Below, in pieces: positions 24,982 through 33,952 of a DNA stretch of 61,001 bases. The notes under the pieces were generated by a model. The model did no database searches and was not told where the DNA came from. It saw only the letters and a list, made by a program, of their open reading frames with translations. The stretch lies in the NCBI GenBank assembly GCA_930980855.1, contig CAKNIZ010000004.1, forward strand, positions 1 through 61,001, given 5' to 3'. The stretch is from an uncultured Clostridium sp. (GTDB lineage: Bacteria; Bacillota; Clostridia; TANB77; CAG-508). Within the stretch, counting starts at the first letter, position 1; each line of letters begins with the position of its first letter. Position numbers and translations under genes: made by a program.

Positions 24982-27306
24982 TATCGAGTTTCTTTTTCAT
25001 ACATATTCATTATCTTCTTAGCAAACTGGCTAGATAATTTTTCTGAAAAGTCCTCTTTCGAGAATGTTCCAAAAATTGCACAAAATGCTATTGTAGAAGC
25101 TTTATTTAAATCTGTATATTCTTTTGCTTTTTCCTTAACTTTATTTTCTACTATGTTATCTACTCCTATTCCCTTTATAAATGAACTTATACGCTTTTTC
25201 TTGTATAATTGTCCCCCATAATATGCTGCAAATACTTTATAAATCTCTATATCTTCTTTTATTAAGCTTGCTATATTAACTGCATCAATGTCCTGCTCTA
25301 AATCTACCCATCCGAATCCAGTCGCTTCAGCATTTTCAAACCATAATTCTTGAGCAAAGTTGTCCTCCGTACATCCGATTAGTCTATATACGTCAGTATC
25401 CGAACACATATGTTTACGTTTTATTCTTTCTATATTACCCCCTAATTGAAGTAAATCTCCTGCCCATCCAGTTAAATCGTTTAATTCTTGGTCAAATGCA
25501 AAGAAATTATGTAGTAATGAGCTTATACTTGCTGCTAAATGTGTTATTTCCATATCTCCGTATTCAGATGGAACTTTTATATCTTGTCTTCTTTGTCCAT
25601 CTATGAGCATAGTATCTAGGAATGATATATAATCTGAATCGACTTTTCCTGCTGCCAAATCCCAAAAATCACCTACATAACTATTTACATTTCTTAAATA
25701 ATCCATTATGTTTTTATTTTTTTCAATTATGCTCCATCCTTTATTTTTTTGGTCAGAATACTCGTTAGTTAAAGCATATAAATTTTCTAATTGTTTACTC
25801 AACTTTTCTATATTGCTTGGCTCTTCTCTTAGATGATCTGCAGCTTCTATTTTCCCATTATAAGTTACCTTGTCTATATCAAAATCATTATTAAAATTAG
25901 TAATTTCGCAATATTGGTCATAACACCAATCACTTGGCATTTTTTGTCCTATATTACAAGAATATCCACTTGACATATCGGCAACAAAACTACTAATGCT
26001 TAGTTGGGCTTTTGATACTTCTGTGCATACTAATCTTGGACCATATATTCCAACTTTATAATCTCTATTTAATGAATCATTTATTCCCTCGAAGAAAGGG
26101 ATAATATACTCTGAAATTTGGTCAGCGTATACATCCAAGTCTACAGCGAAATAAATTACTGCTCCCACTGGCACTTTGTGTTTAATAGCACACTTTGATG
26201 CATTTAACCCAGCATTAAATCCTTTAATATAACTAAAATCACTAATCAATCTATTGTTTTCTTGATAAATAAAGAACGCTTTTAATCCAGCATCAAATAT
26301 CCTTTGTAATTCTCCTTCTCTTAATTCTTTGAAACTACCACCGATTTATATATCTTCCTACTACTTCATATCCATTGTTTTTTAATACGTTTATCCTTTC
26401 TTCTGTTATTTCAAACCTTGTATCGCAAGCATTCGCTGCTCTTGAAGTATCTCCTGAACTAACAGCTAAAGCAAACCAAGTTTGTGCACCAACAATTCCA
26501 TCAGCATCTAGATTCATTAGAGTTTGAAAGTTAATAACAGCTGTTTTTGCTCCATTACCATAAATACCATCAAAACCATTTGGGTCAAAGCCATTTAGAT
26601 ATAGTAAATATTGAAGTAGGTATATTAAGTCCTTATAACCTGAACCGATATTTATAACAGGTAGAGCATTTTTTGTACCATTTCCCCATACCCCATCAGC
26701 ATCAACACCTATTTCGAATTGGACTGCCTTTTTTATAGCATTATTTGTATTTCTATCATATAACCCATTAGTTGCTAAATAATCTCCCATCATATTTAAA
26801 TATTTTCTATTTAATTCTTGTTGTATTTCTCTTACTTTGATGTTATATTCGCCACCGGTTGTAGTATAAGCTTCTGTAGTTAAAATAGATTTAACATCAA
26901 TAGCACGTACAATTCCATCAGGATTTTCTACGCCTAATTGTGTTTTCATTAAGATGACTCCTTCTTCTGTTTCAGTTGAAAAAATCTCCATATTATCCCA
27001 ATTACCTGATATTCCTCTACAAAATAGTCCTCCATTTATTATAAAATTTATATTCTTCATTTTTTGTGTACTAGGAGTAATATCTTTTGATAAGCCATTT
27101 GGATACATTGCATCAAAAGCCTCTTTTGTTCCATTTCCCATAACTCCATCTACGCCTACACCTAATTCTATTTGTAAAGCTCTTATTAGTCCTGCCACTG
27201 TATTATTACCTGTAATTCCATCTTCCTTAATGGTTACCCAATTTTCATTATCTTTATAAACACTATTTAACCATATTTGTATTTCTCTAACTTTAGTATC
27301 TGCCAT
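24981..27306 (-). CDS. peptidoglycan-binding / DUF1906 protein with a novel C-terminal domain, read through a CGG +1 site
   Basis: The ATG at 27,306 has GAAGG 7 nt upstream. The first part (321 codons) holds peptidoglycan-binding modules (VREIQIWLNSVYKDNENWVTIKEDGITGNNTVAGLIRALQ...) and reaches VGRYIN; the next codon is CGG at 26,343-26,341, after which the frame stops. Shifting +1 gives GRYIN-G-GSFKELREGELQRIF...GAVIYFAVDLDVYADQ. The intact paralogue at 17,445 reads GRYLTGGNFK at the same point, so the junction is confirmed inside this window. The total is 774 residues. After the DUF1906 domain come about 280 residues of unknown type, possibly an effector or lytic domain. No signal peptide. 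Confidence 0.75.
26341..26343 (-). other. in-frame CGG with +1 shift (site 4)
   Basis: Preceding codon AAT; CGGT read as Gly. The unshifted frame ends two codons later (TGG TAG). The paralogue has ACT GGC GGT at the aligned place. Confidence 0.85.
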
Positions 27307-27446
27307 ATAATTACCTTCTTTCTTTTTAATATTACTTAAGATATTGGCCAAATCTTATAAGTTAAATAAAGTTTATCAGATATACCAAAATATTTTTATT
27401 TTGTTTATTTAAGTGGTATAAAGTGTAGCTCAATCTACTAAAAATA

Positions 27447-27486
27447 AAGTAAGTGACATTTTCATAAAAGTTAATGTCGCTTACTT
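27447..27486 (-). terminator. hairpin after the small membrane gene
   Basis: AAGTAAGTGACATT (27,447-27,460) and AATGTCGCTTACTT (27,473-27,486) pair with one G-T wobble. It follows the minus-strand gene ending at 27,497 and ends that transcript before the DUF1906 gene. Confidence 0.6.
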
Positions 27487-27496
27487 GTCTTCCATT

Positions 27497-27931
27497 TTAT
27501 TCTTTCTGTATTTTTCTTTTTTGCATAACATTATTTAATTCTATGATTCCGTAAATCGTAGCAATTCCAATTATAACCAGTGCTATAGCCAACTCATTAC
27601 TTGCAAGTTCTCCCTCACTATAACCATTTTGAATAATATAGTCTCTTAATTCTATATTTGAGTTTTCTCCATATATTCTTCTTTCTTGAAGTCCACTATT
27701 ATATTTGATAATAAAATACCAGTCTCCTAATCCCCCCATATATCCTATTTTTTTTGCCGTTTCTGGTAACTTATCCTCTTCATTCAATAATAAATTTATT
27801 TCACTAATATTCTTTTCATCTAATTTTAAATAATAACTATCTCTAAGCCATCTAATAAAATTATATGGGATAGATATTACAGATATTATCACTACTACTA
27901 TAGTAATTATGTTAAATACTCGTTTAATCAT
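27497..27931 (-). CDS. two-span membrane protein of unknown function
   Basis: About 144 residues; the ATG at 27,931 has GGAGG 5 nt upstream. One membrane segment is at residues 6-26 (NIITIVVVIISVISIPYNF) and a second near the C-terminus (LAIALVIIGIATIYGIIEL), with a polar loop of about 80 residues between them. It lies next to the DUF1906/novel-domain gene, so it could be an immunity or secretion partner, but only by position. Confidence 0.5.
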   Translation of the reverse strand: MIKRVFNIITIVVVIISVISIPYNFIRWLRDSYYLKLDEKNISEINLLLNEEDKLPETAKKIGYMGGLGDWYFIIKYNSGLQERRIYGENSNIELRDYIIQNGYSEGELASNELAIALVIIGIATIYGIIELNNVMQKRKIQKE

Positions 27932-28127
27932 TTTTTCCTCCAAGATATAAACTTTACAATATAATTTTATCATAAAATTTTAATACAAACAATATATAAT
28001 AATCAAATAAAAAAGTTTTAAACTCGATTATCTTTTTTCTAAAAAATAGCCATATTGCCATATCTGCTAAAAGATTTAATAAATGTATAAATAAAGCTAT
28101 TTCATAATACATATAAAATTCAATTAA

Positions 28128-28631
28128 CTATTCATCTTCTGTTATTTCATCATTAATTACATCTAAATCTGGATAAGTGCAATATAAAAATGGTATGTCA
28201 GTAGTTATTTTCTCTACATCTTCCCTATTTGGAAAGGCGAGAATTAGCCTATCAGCTTTAGGAAGATATAATGGAGAATTAACTAATTTTATAATACCTT
28301 TCTTATTTCCCTCATCTGCAACAATTATATGATATAATAAATTATCTTTTGTTAGAAATGTAATATAAATTGGAAAATTGTTTCTATGAAATGTTATAAA
28401 TCTACCTTTATATCTACACAGGATATCTAATGCAACAAGCATATTTTCATCTACTTTTTGAGTATTATGCACAAATAGATTACCTTTTTTACTTATTATA
28501 TTACCTGATAAAATATTTTTAAAATTATTATTATATTCATCAAACAATCTTTGTAAATGTTCTAACTTAGCAGAACCAAAGTCTTGTAAAAAATTAATTA
28601 CTTTTTCATCTTTTTCTTTTATTTTAATCAC
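28128..28631 (-). CDS. hypothetical ICE protein (DUF5697-like?)
   Basis: A 167-residue soluble protein. The N-terminus (KVINFLQDFGSAKLEHLQRLF) could be a winged-helix start and the centre has alternating strands (FITFHRNNFPIYITFLTKDNLLYHIIVADEG). The pattern recalls DUF5697 proteins next to conjugation genes, a tentative match. It follows the S1-domain gene by 9 nt, in the same operon. Confidence 0.5.
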   Translation of the reverse strand: MIKIKEKDEKVINFLQDFGSAKLEHLQRLFDEYNNNFKNILSGNIISKKGNLFVHNTQKVDENMLVALDILCRYKGRFITFHRNNFPIYITFLTKDNLLYHIIVADEGNKKGIIKLVNSPLYLPKADRLILAFPNREDVEKITTDIPFLYCTYPDLDVINDEITEDE

Positions 28632-28640
28632 CTTCTTTTA

Positions 28641-29435
28641 TTAAATTATTCGCATAAGATAGCCATAAATCAACTTCTTTTTTTCTTTTACTTCTGTGAT
28701 TCTTATTAACACATTATCCTTATAATGTGGATAACTGTTAAATCGTGGTGGAACTCTTGCAAGAACACTAATTTTTGAGTTATCAAGTTGTACTATTATT
28801 CCACTATTTTGTTTTGGAAATGCTATTACTTTGCCTGTATATTCTCCATTTTCGACAATATATTTTCTTATATTTTTAAAAGGATTTTCTGTAAAGTCTT
28901 TTGCAGATAGTTCAAATATATTGTTTTCAATATTAATACTCTTAATTCTGACTTTTAAATTCTCCCCTGCAGAGTAATAATCTTTACAATTTACGATATA
29001 TGTGTGTTGTAAATTTTCTGCTTTTATAATTACCTCTTTTCCGTATAAATCAACAATGATATGTTTTGTTCCAACTGCCAAGATTCTAACCATTATAGTA
29101 TCGTTTACTTTTAATTTTGGAAGTTCTATTTTAGCTCGTAATTCCATTGCTTCTTTTCTACTCGCAATAGCAATATTACTTATCTTGTCATATTCAATAA
29201 CAATAAAATCTATGCTAGCACCAAGCATACCTCTAATTATTGATTTATTTACTTTTTCTATGCCCAAATGAGTACTAGGAATTAATACTTTAATTTCTCC
29301 AAACCATACTATTGCACAAGGTATATTCTCATTTTTAAATTTATAATATTCATCTTCTATTCCTGAAATTTTGCTAGTTAAAATTCTTTTTTCTTCCTTA
29401 CTCCTAAGTATTTCTTTTATTGTTAGTTCTTCCAA
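28641..29435 (-). CDS. S1-domain RNA-binding protein
   Basis: A 264-residue protein with two S1/OB-like units at about residues 105-165 (LKVNDTIMVRILAVGTKHIIVDLYGKEVIIKAENL) and 195-260 (NGEYTGKVIAFPKQNSGIIVQLDNSKISVLARVP), plus an N-terminal OB-like part. Proteins like this are common in Firmicute ICEs and resemble parts of ribosomal protein bS1. It may bind mRNA or ssDNA. Together with the bS6 paralogue at 10,103 it makes two ribosome-related proteins on one element. Confidence 0.75.
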   Translation of the reverse strand: MEELTIKEILRSKEEKRILTSKISGIEDEYYKFKNENIPCAIVWFGEIKVLIPSTHLGIEKVNKSIIRGMLGASIDFIVIEYDKISNIAIASRKEAMELRAKIELPKLKVNDTIMVRILAVGTKHIIVDLYGKEVIIKAENLQHTYIVNCKDYYSAGENLKVRIKSINIENNIFELSAKDFTENPFKNIRKYIVENGEYTGKVIAFPKQNSGIIVQLDNSKISVLARVPPRFNSYPHYKDNVLIRITEVKEKKKLIYGYLMRII

Positions 29436-29457
29436 TTTTTCACCTCCAATTAAAAAA

Positions 29458-29479
29458 GCATTTACCTTTTGGTAAACGC
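29458..29479 (-). terminator. terminator after the 29,541 gene
   Basis: On the minus strand GCGTTTACC pairs with GGTAAATGC (one mismatch) and is followed by TTTTTT. It ends the transcript from 30,038 before the S1 gene. Confidence 0.65.
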
Positions 29480-29540
29480 TAAAAACATTTTTACTACATG
29501 TATATTATATTTTACTAAGAATAATACAAACCAAATATCC

Positions 29541-30038
29541 TTATTCTTCATCTAACATTTTATTATAAAGAAAAAAGAATACAAGTTTTACTGTCAAATC
29601 TATACATTCTTGCTTTTTTATTCCAGTTCCATATTTTATAAGAATTTTATTTACTAAAATATTTGAAAGCTCAGCATATTCTTTGGCTGTTAATTCTTTA
29701 TCTTCTATATTAATGTTGAGTAATCTTAAAGTATCTTTTGTTTCACTAGAAAGACTTTTATATACATTTATTTTTACATTAGGGTAATCTCGGTCGTCTT
29801 TTATAAATTCGATTCCTTTAAAATAGAGAGCATGAAATTGGTTGAAATCATTTATTGCTGATATTACTTGTTCTCTTGTTAACGGTAACTCTGAAATTCT
29901 ATTTGTCATATTTTTCATGATACCAATTACATAACTATAATATTCTGGTTTTAAATCTTTTTCATATACTTCAAGTTGTTTTAAAATATATCTTTTTCTT
30001 TCATTCAGCGTTTGATAAATATTTATAGATTTATTCAT
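29541..30038 (-). CDS. hypothetical helical ICE protein
   Basis: 165 residues, almost entirely helical (ERKRYILKQLEVYEKDLKPEYYSYVIGIMKNMTNRISELPLTREQVISAINDFNQFHALYF...). No membrane segment or signal peptide. I know no family. It follows the VirD4 gene in the same direction at a distance of about 100 bp, so it may be an accessory part of the conjugation module. Confidence 0.5.
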   Translation of the reverse strand: MNKSINIYQTLNERKRYILKQLEVYEKDLKPEYYSYVIGIMKNMTNRISELPLTREQVISAINDFNQFHALYFKGIEFIKDDRDYPNVKINVYKSLSSETKDTLRLLNINIEDKELTAKEYAELSNILVNKILIKYGTGIKKQECIDLTVKLVFFFLYNKMLDEE

Positions 30039-30137
30039 TAAAACACCTCACTTATATGTAATATTATAGCATAGTTATATATAAAAGTAAACAAATTTAC
30101 ATAATAAAATCACTGCATTCAAATAGAAATATAGTGT

Positions 30138-31867
30138 TTAGAAATTATCAAAACTTCTTTTTCTCTTTTTAGTAGTTTTCTGGGACATTTTCTTTTGATT
30201 ATTTTCCACATTAGTGTTTATAGTCCATTCGGGCTTATAATCATAAATTGAACTATCCTTTAATTTTTGAGCAAGAGGGTGTTCTGTATACCTCATTTTA
30301 TCTAATAACAATGGCTTATTCCCTCTTAAAATGGTAAGAAGTTTAGTTGTAGGTAATCTTAATATTTCATCTTTATTTAATAAATTTCTTTGCAATACAG
30401 TAGTATTTTTATCGCCATATTCTAAGTAATCACCTTCTATTGAATTAGATTTTCTAATTGAAGATGTCTCTGCTGTTGATACCCCTATTAAGTCGCAGAA
30501 GAATTGCGCAGTTAAAACATCTGTTGTACCTAAACCTAGAGTAATATCACAGTTACCGTATTATTTCATCACTAATTTTATTAGGATAACGATTATCTAA
30601 TTGTCCTTTATTTTGTGTTATTGGTATCAAGGCAAGACCTCTGCTTCTAACAGTACTAATTTTTTTATTAAACTCCGGTATTTGACCGTATATTTGCAAA
30701 CTCATCTAAAAAGCAAAAAACATCCACATCACATTTACCATTAGGTCTTGAATCAGCATATCTAACTATTTTTATAAATAAAAAGGTATAAAATAGTGAA
30801 CTTAAAAAATCATAAGCTCCATTCATATCATCAGTAACAATGTAATAGATACAAGGTTCTTTGGCTGGTAAAGTTAAATCTATATCGCTATCCGATGTTA
30901 ATCTCTGTAAATCTTCATTTTGAAAAGATTGTAATCTAGTACCAAGTCCAGTAATAACACTTGCCTTTATGGTATCACTACCTGATGCAAATATGTTGTA
31001 GCTCATTTTGGCAGGATTTTCATTAGGAAGTCCCTTAAACATACTTTCTATTTCTCCTAAATCACCACTAGCAATCTTTTTATAGATATTAGTTAAATTA
31101 TTTTGGTCTATAAGTATTTGCAAAAAAAAGAATATGAATGCTTTTAGCAAATTTTCTTCAGCACGAGGCCAGAATTCATCTTTTCCATTATTTTTTTGAG
31201 TATTAGAAATAATAACATTGGCAGTCATTTGAACATCATTTATATTCTCGTTTTCAATGAGTGGATTCCATCTGTCGCTATGTCTCATATCTTTTAAGTT
31301 TAAAACTTTTACAGTATAATCTATACTTTTAAAGTAACTAGAAGTAGTTCTATAAATTTCAGCTTTTGGATCTGTTACAATAATGGATTTTTTATATTTA
31401 GATAATTCCAATAAATTAGTAAGTAAAAAAGCTGTGGTTTTCATACTACCACTACTACCAAATACACATATATTTTTATTAAAATAACTTTCAAATGGTA
31501 GTTTCACAATTTCATTATTATATTTCCCTAAAATAATGCCTGCTACATCACCAGTTCCAAGAGTATTTTTCATTTCACTTTCAGTCATCCAACTTGCAGT
31601 ACCATAAGTGCCATCTTTGGTTTTAAAATTAATGCCTTTATTTTCGTTTTTCTTTTTAAAGATAACAAGTAATATATCTAATATAATAAAAATGGAAATA
31701 AGGGCAATTATGCTGCAAATAATAGCATATAATTTTGTGGTAAGAATAATATTTTTATTAAAACATATATTTACAATTTCGATATATTTTTTTATATTTA
31801 AAATAATAACAATATTTATAATAAAAAACAAAAATAAAAATACGAAAAAACTTATTTTTTTAATCAT
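30138..31867 (-). CDS. virD4: VirD4/TraG-type coupling ATPase, two CGG +1 sites
   Basis: The type IV coupling protein, reconstructed as 575 residues. Two N-terminal membrane spans (residues 6-24 and 44-70), Walker A GSSGSMKT (about 137-144) and Walker B CFLDEF (about 385-390). After FANI the frame meets CGG (30,688-30,686); +1 gives G-QIPEFNKKISTVRSRGLALIPITQNKGQLDNRYPNKISDEII, where a second CGG (30,558-30,556, followed at once by TAA) is shifted to G-NCDITLGLGTTDVLTAQFFCDLIGVSTAETSS. Both restored segments are conserved TraG motifs (RSRGL, IxQ, LGTxD). Without the shifts only 393 N-terminal residues plus junk would be made. It overlaps the replication-relaxation gene by 8 nt. Confidence 0.85.
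30556..30558 (-). other. in-frame CGG with +1 shift (site 6), CGG-TAA context
   Basis: Preceding codon ATA; CGGT read as Gly. It is in frame only after the shift at site 5 (43 codons earlier). The next codon in the incoming frame is TAA, so failure to shift terminates at once. Confidence 0.85.
30686..30688 (-). other. in-frame CGG with +1 shift (site 5)
   Basis: Preceding codon ATA; CGGT read as Gly in DEFANI-G-QIPEF, a highly conserved coupling-protein motif. Exactly 393 codons after the start. Confidence 0.85.
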
Positions 31868-32777
31868 AGTAAAAAGGCTCTTTATTAATATATTGTTCCA
31901 AATCTATAACGCAATAGTTACAATTTGGAAGTTCTTTCATTAATCTTTCTTTTAATTGAGAATTACATACTATATCAACATTTTTATCTTTGTTTTCTTT
32001 TAAAAAATATTTAATTCTATTTACTTTTTCTGTGTCAAAAAAATAAAAGGTATTGATATATTTATTTTTATAATCTGTATATTCACAAAAATTATAATCA
32101 GATAAATATATATTAAACCCTTTATATTGCTCTTTTATTACATTATACCAATTTATACTTTGCAAGTATTTCATTTTTTCTCTATTTTCTTGAGTATCTT
32201 TTATGATTAATACTTGATTCATCCCAAATGAAAAGTCACTTGTTACAATTCTATTTTCATCATTAGTTAGAATAATAATATTTTTAAATCTCTTTTCTTT
32301 TTGCAAATCATAAATAACTAATCGTAAGTATTTATTTGTATGCTCATGTGTCAAATAGTATGTCAAATATTCTAAACCATTTATTTCAAGCACACCAATA
32401 AATTTTCTTGATGTAATTGTAAATTCTTGTTTTCCTTTTATATTAAAAGATGGTATGAAATTTACTTTATCACTTTTATTATAAAATGCTGCAAGCTTAC
32501 TGATATATAATAATCTAGGTAAATATTTTATATTTCTATTCAATTTATTATATTGAAAATTAAATAAACTAGCAAATTCAATTCCTATTTTATCTAAAAC
32601 AAGATAATGAGAATTAACTTTTTTTAAATATCTTTTAGCGACTAAATTACTAATTCTTTTCTTATAGTATTTTTGAGTGCTAAAAAAATATGGAATATCT
32701 TTTGTATCTAAATACTGATACATGGATATAAATTTTAACAAGTTTATTTCTTCATCTCCATTTGGCAAACTGTTCAA
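31860..32777 (-). CDS. replication-relaxation family protein
   Basis: About 305 residues. A TTG at 32,777 is the likely start, since AGGAGGTG lies 7-8 nt upstream; an ATG 27 nt earlier has that site inside the coding frame. The N-terminal winged helix (LLKFISMYQYLDTKDIPYFF...YYKKRISNLVAKRYLKKV) and the position directly before VirD4 fit the Replic_Relax (PF13814-type) proteins. These take part in replication or relaxation of mobile DNA. I find no classical MOB relaxase in the window, so this is the best relaxase-like candidate. The non-coding stretch upstream holds an oriT-like inverted repeat. Confidence 0.65.
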   Translation of the reverse strand: MNSLPNGDEEINLLKFISMYQYLDTKDIPYFFSTQKYYKKRISNLVAKRYLKKVNSHYLVLDKIGIEFASLFNFQYNKLNRNIKYLPRLLYISKLAAFYNKSDKVNFIPSFNIKGKQEFTITSRKFIGVLEINGLEYLTYYLTHEHTNKYLRLVIYDLQKEKRFKNIIILTNDENRIVTSDFSFGMNQVLIIKDTQENREKMKYLQSINWYNVIKEQYKGFNIYLSDYNFCEYTDYKNKYINTFYFFDTEKVNRIKYFLKENKDKNVDIVCNSQLKERLMKELPNCNYCVIDLEQYINKEPFYYD

Positions 32778-32825
32778 ATAATCACCTCCTAATATAACAA
32801 ACAATATTTTTCTTGTGTCTTACAA

Positions 32826-32864
32826 TAAGGGAAGAGGTGTCCTCGCTTTGCTCATACACCCTTA
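32826..32864 (-). promoter_or_regulatory. candidate oriT: GC-rich inverted repeat upstream of the relaxase-like gene
   Basis: In an AT-rich gap, TAAGGG (32,826-32,831) pairs with CCCTTA (32,859-32,864) and GGTGT (32,836-32,840) pairs with ACACC (32,856-32,860). The loop on the minus strand contains GAGCAAAGCGAGG, similar in style to nick regions of Firmicute mobile elements. It lies 50-90 bp upstream of the replication-relaxation gene. Position and structure suggest oriT; nicking is not shown. Confidence 0.45.
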
Positions 32865-32979
32865 CCACCACTAATAAAAATAGGGATTTAATTCTCGTAA
32901 ATACTTAATCTCAGTAGTTTTTTTAAATTTTAGAAGTGTCTCAAAAATATTTTGAATTTTTTTCTAAAAAACCCTAATT

Positions 32980-33567
32980 TTAGAATTCTACTTTTTGTAA
33001 AAATTGCTCTATATTTTTACTGTCTAAAACATAAATTTCTGTGTGCGAAGTTTCAGAAAATTCCCCTTTTGCAGAATAAAACATTTTAGACATATTATCA
33101 TCTTGAATAACGCCACTTATAATCAAAGCATCTGCAATAGGTTTGATATATTTATTATCTATATCCCAGCCATGTATATTGTCAAATACCTTGACATATA
33201 AAAATACTTCATTTGAGAATAGACCTTTAAATTCTTTTGTAATTTCAGCAACATTTAATAATATTCTCTTATAGGTGTGTGTCTTTAAGTTTTTAAAGCT
33301 TGGTAGTGTTTCAGGAACATATATTTTTAATATATTATCTTTTAATTCAGCCCTATAATTATCATCAATGGTTTTAATTTTTTCATATTCAAATTCTACA
33401 TTCCTATTATTAGCTTTTATTTCTGCTAAAAAGTTATATCTTACTCGTTCAAAATTTAATAAAAAACTTTCTATCTGCATATTAGTTAAATTGTTATTAT
33501 TCGTAATTCTTTCTATTTGATTATTTAAAATTTTTAATTGTTTACTTATCTTTTCATTTAAAATCAT
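32980..33567 (-). CDS. RusA-like / DUF6100-like ICE protein
   Basis: A 195-residue protein. The N-terminus is helical. The C-terminal half has DNIHGWDIDNKYIKPIADALIISGVIQDDNMSKMFY, which resembles the acidic motif of RusA-type Holliday junction nucleases (D-x-DN...KPIxDAL...DD). It may be an inactive or distant relative. AAAGGAT precedes the ATG. It lies between the SpoVG gene and the oriT-like region, so a role in DNA transfer intermediates is plausible. Confidence 0.55.
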   Translation of the reverse strand: MILNEKISKQLKILNNQIERITNNNNLTNMQIESFLLNFERVRYNFLAEIKANNRNVEFEYEKIKTIDDNYRAELKDNILKIYVPETLPSFKNLKTHTYKRILLNVAEITKEFKGLFSNEVFLYVKVFDNIHGWDIDNKYIKPIADALIISGVIQDDNMSKMFYSAKGEFSETSHTEIYVLDSKNIEQFLQKVEF

Positions 33568-33617
33568 AAAGAAATCCTTTCGTGAGTTTATTTGAAGGGC
33601 AAAAGTTCAAACTATAT

Positions 33618-33890
33618 TTATTCTTCTGATTTTAAAAATTCTTCATAAGCATCAAAGATAGCGTTAGTTAATTCTTCTCTAATCTTTTGATTTAAAGGAT
33701 GTGCCGTGTCTCTAAAATTTCTTTCACTATCTCTAACTCTTCTTGAAGGCATTGAAATAAACCTTTTGTCATCTTTCTCAATTAGAGTAATACCCCTAAT
33801 AATAAATTGATTGTCTAAAATGACATTTGCATAAGCTAACACTGGTCTCCTTTGTCTTGCTTTAAAAATTTTTATATTTGTAATTTCCAT
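33618..33890 (-). CDS. spoVG: SpoVG-family protein
   Basis: A 90-residue protein with the SpoVG pattern: EITNIKIFKA at the start, LAYANVILDNQFIIRGITLIE (for LAyasv.ldd.fvv.dikvie), FISMPSRR (for vaMPSRK) and HPLNQKIREELTNAIFDAYEE (for HPIn.e.R..l...v...Y.). SpoVG is a small site-specific DNA/RNA-binding regulator. Copies are frequent in Firmicute conjugation modules, where they may regulate transfer or surface genes. AGGAGG precedes the ATG. Confidence 0.9.
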   Translation of the reverse strand: MEITNIKIFKARQRRPVLAYANVILDNQFIIRGITLIEKDDKRFISMPSRRVRDSERNFRDTAHPLNQKIREELTNAIFDAYEEFLKSEE

Positions 33891-33952
33891 AAAATAATCC
33901 TCCTATTATATATTTTTTGAAGAGCAAAAATATAGGAATATTAACAAGTTTA

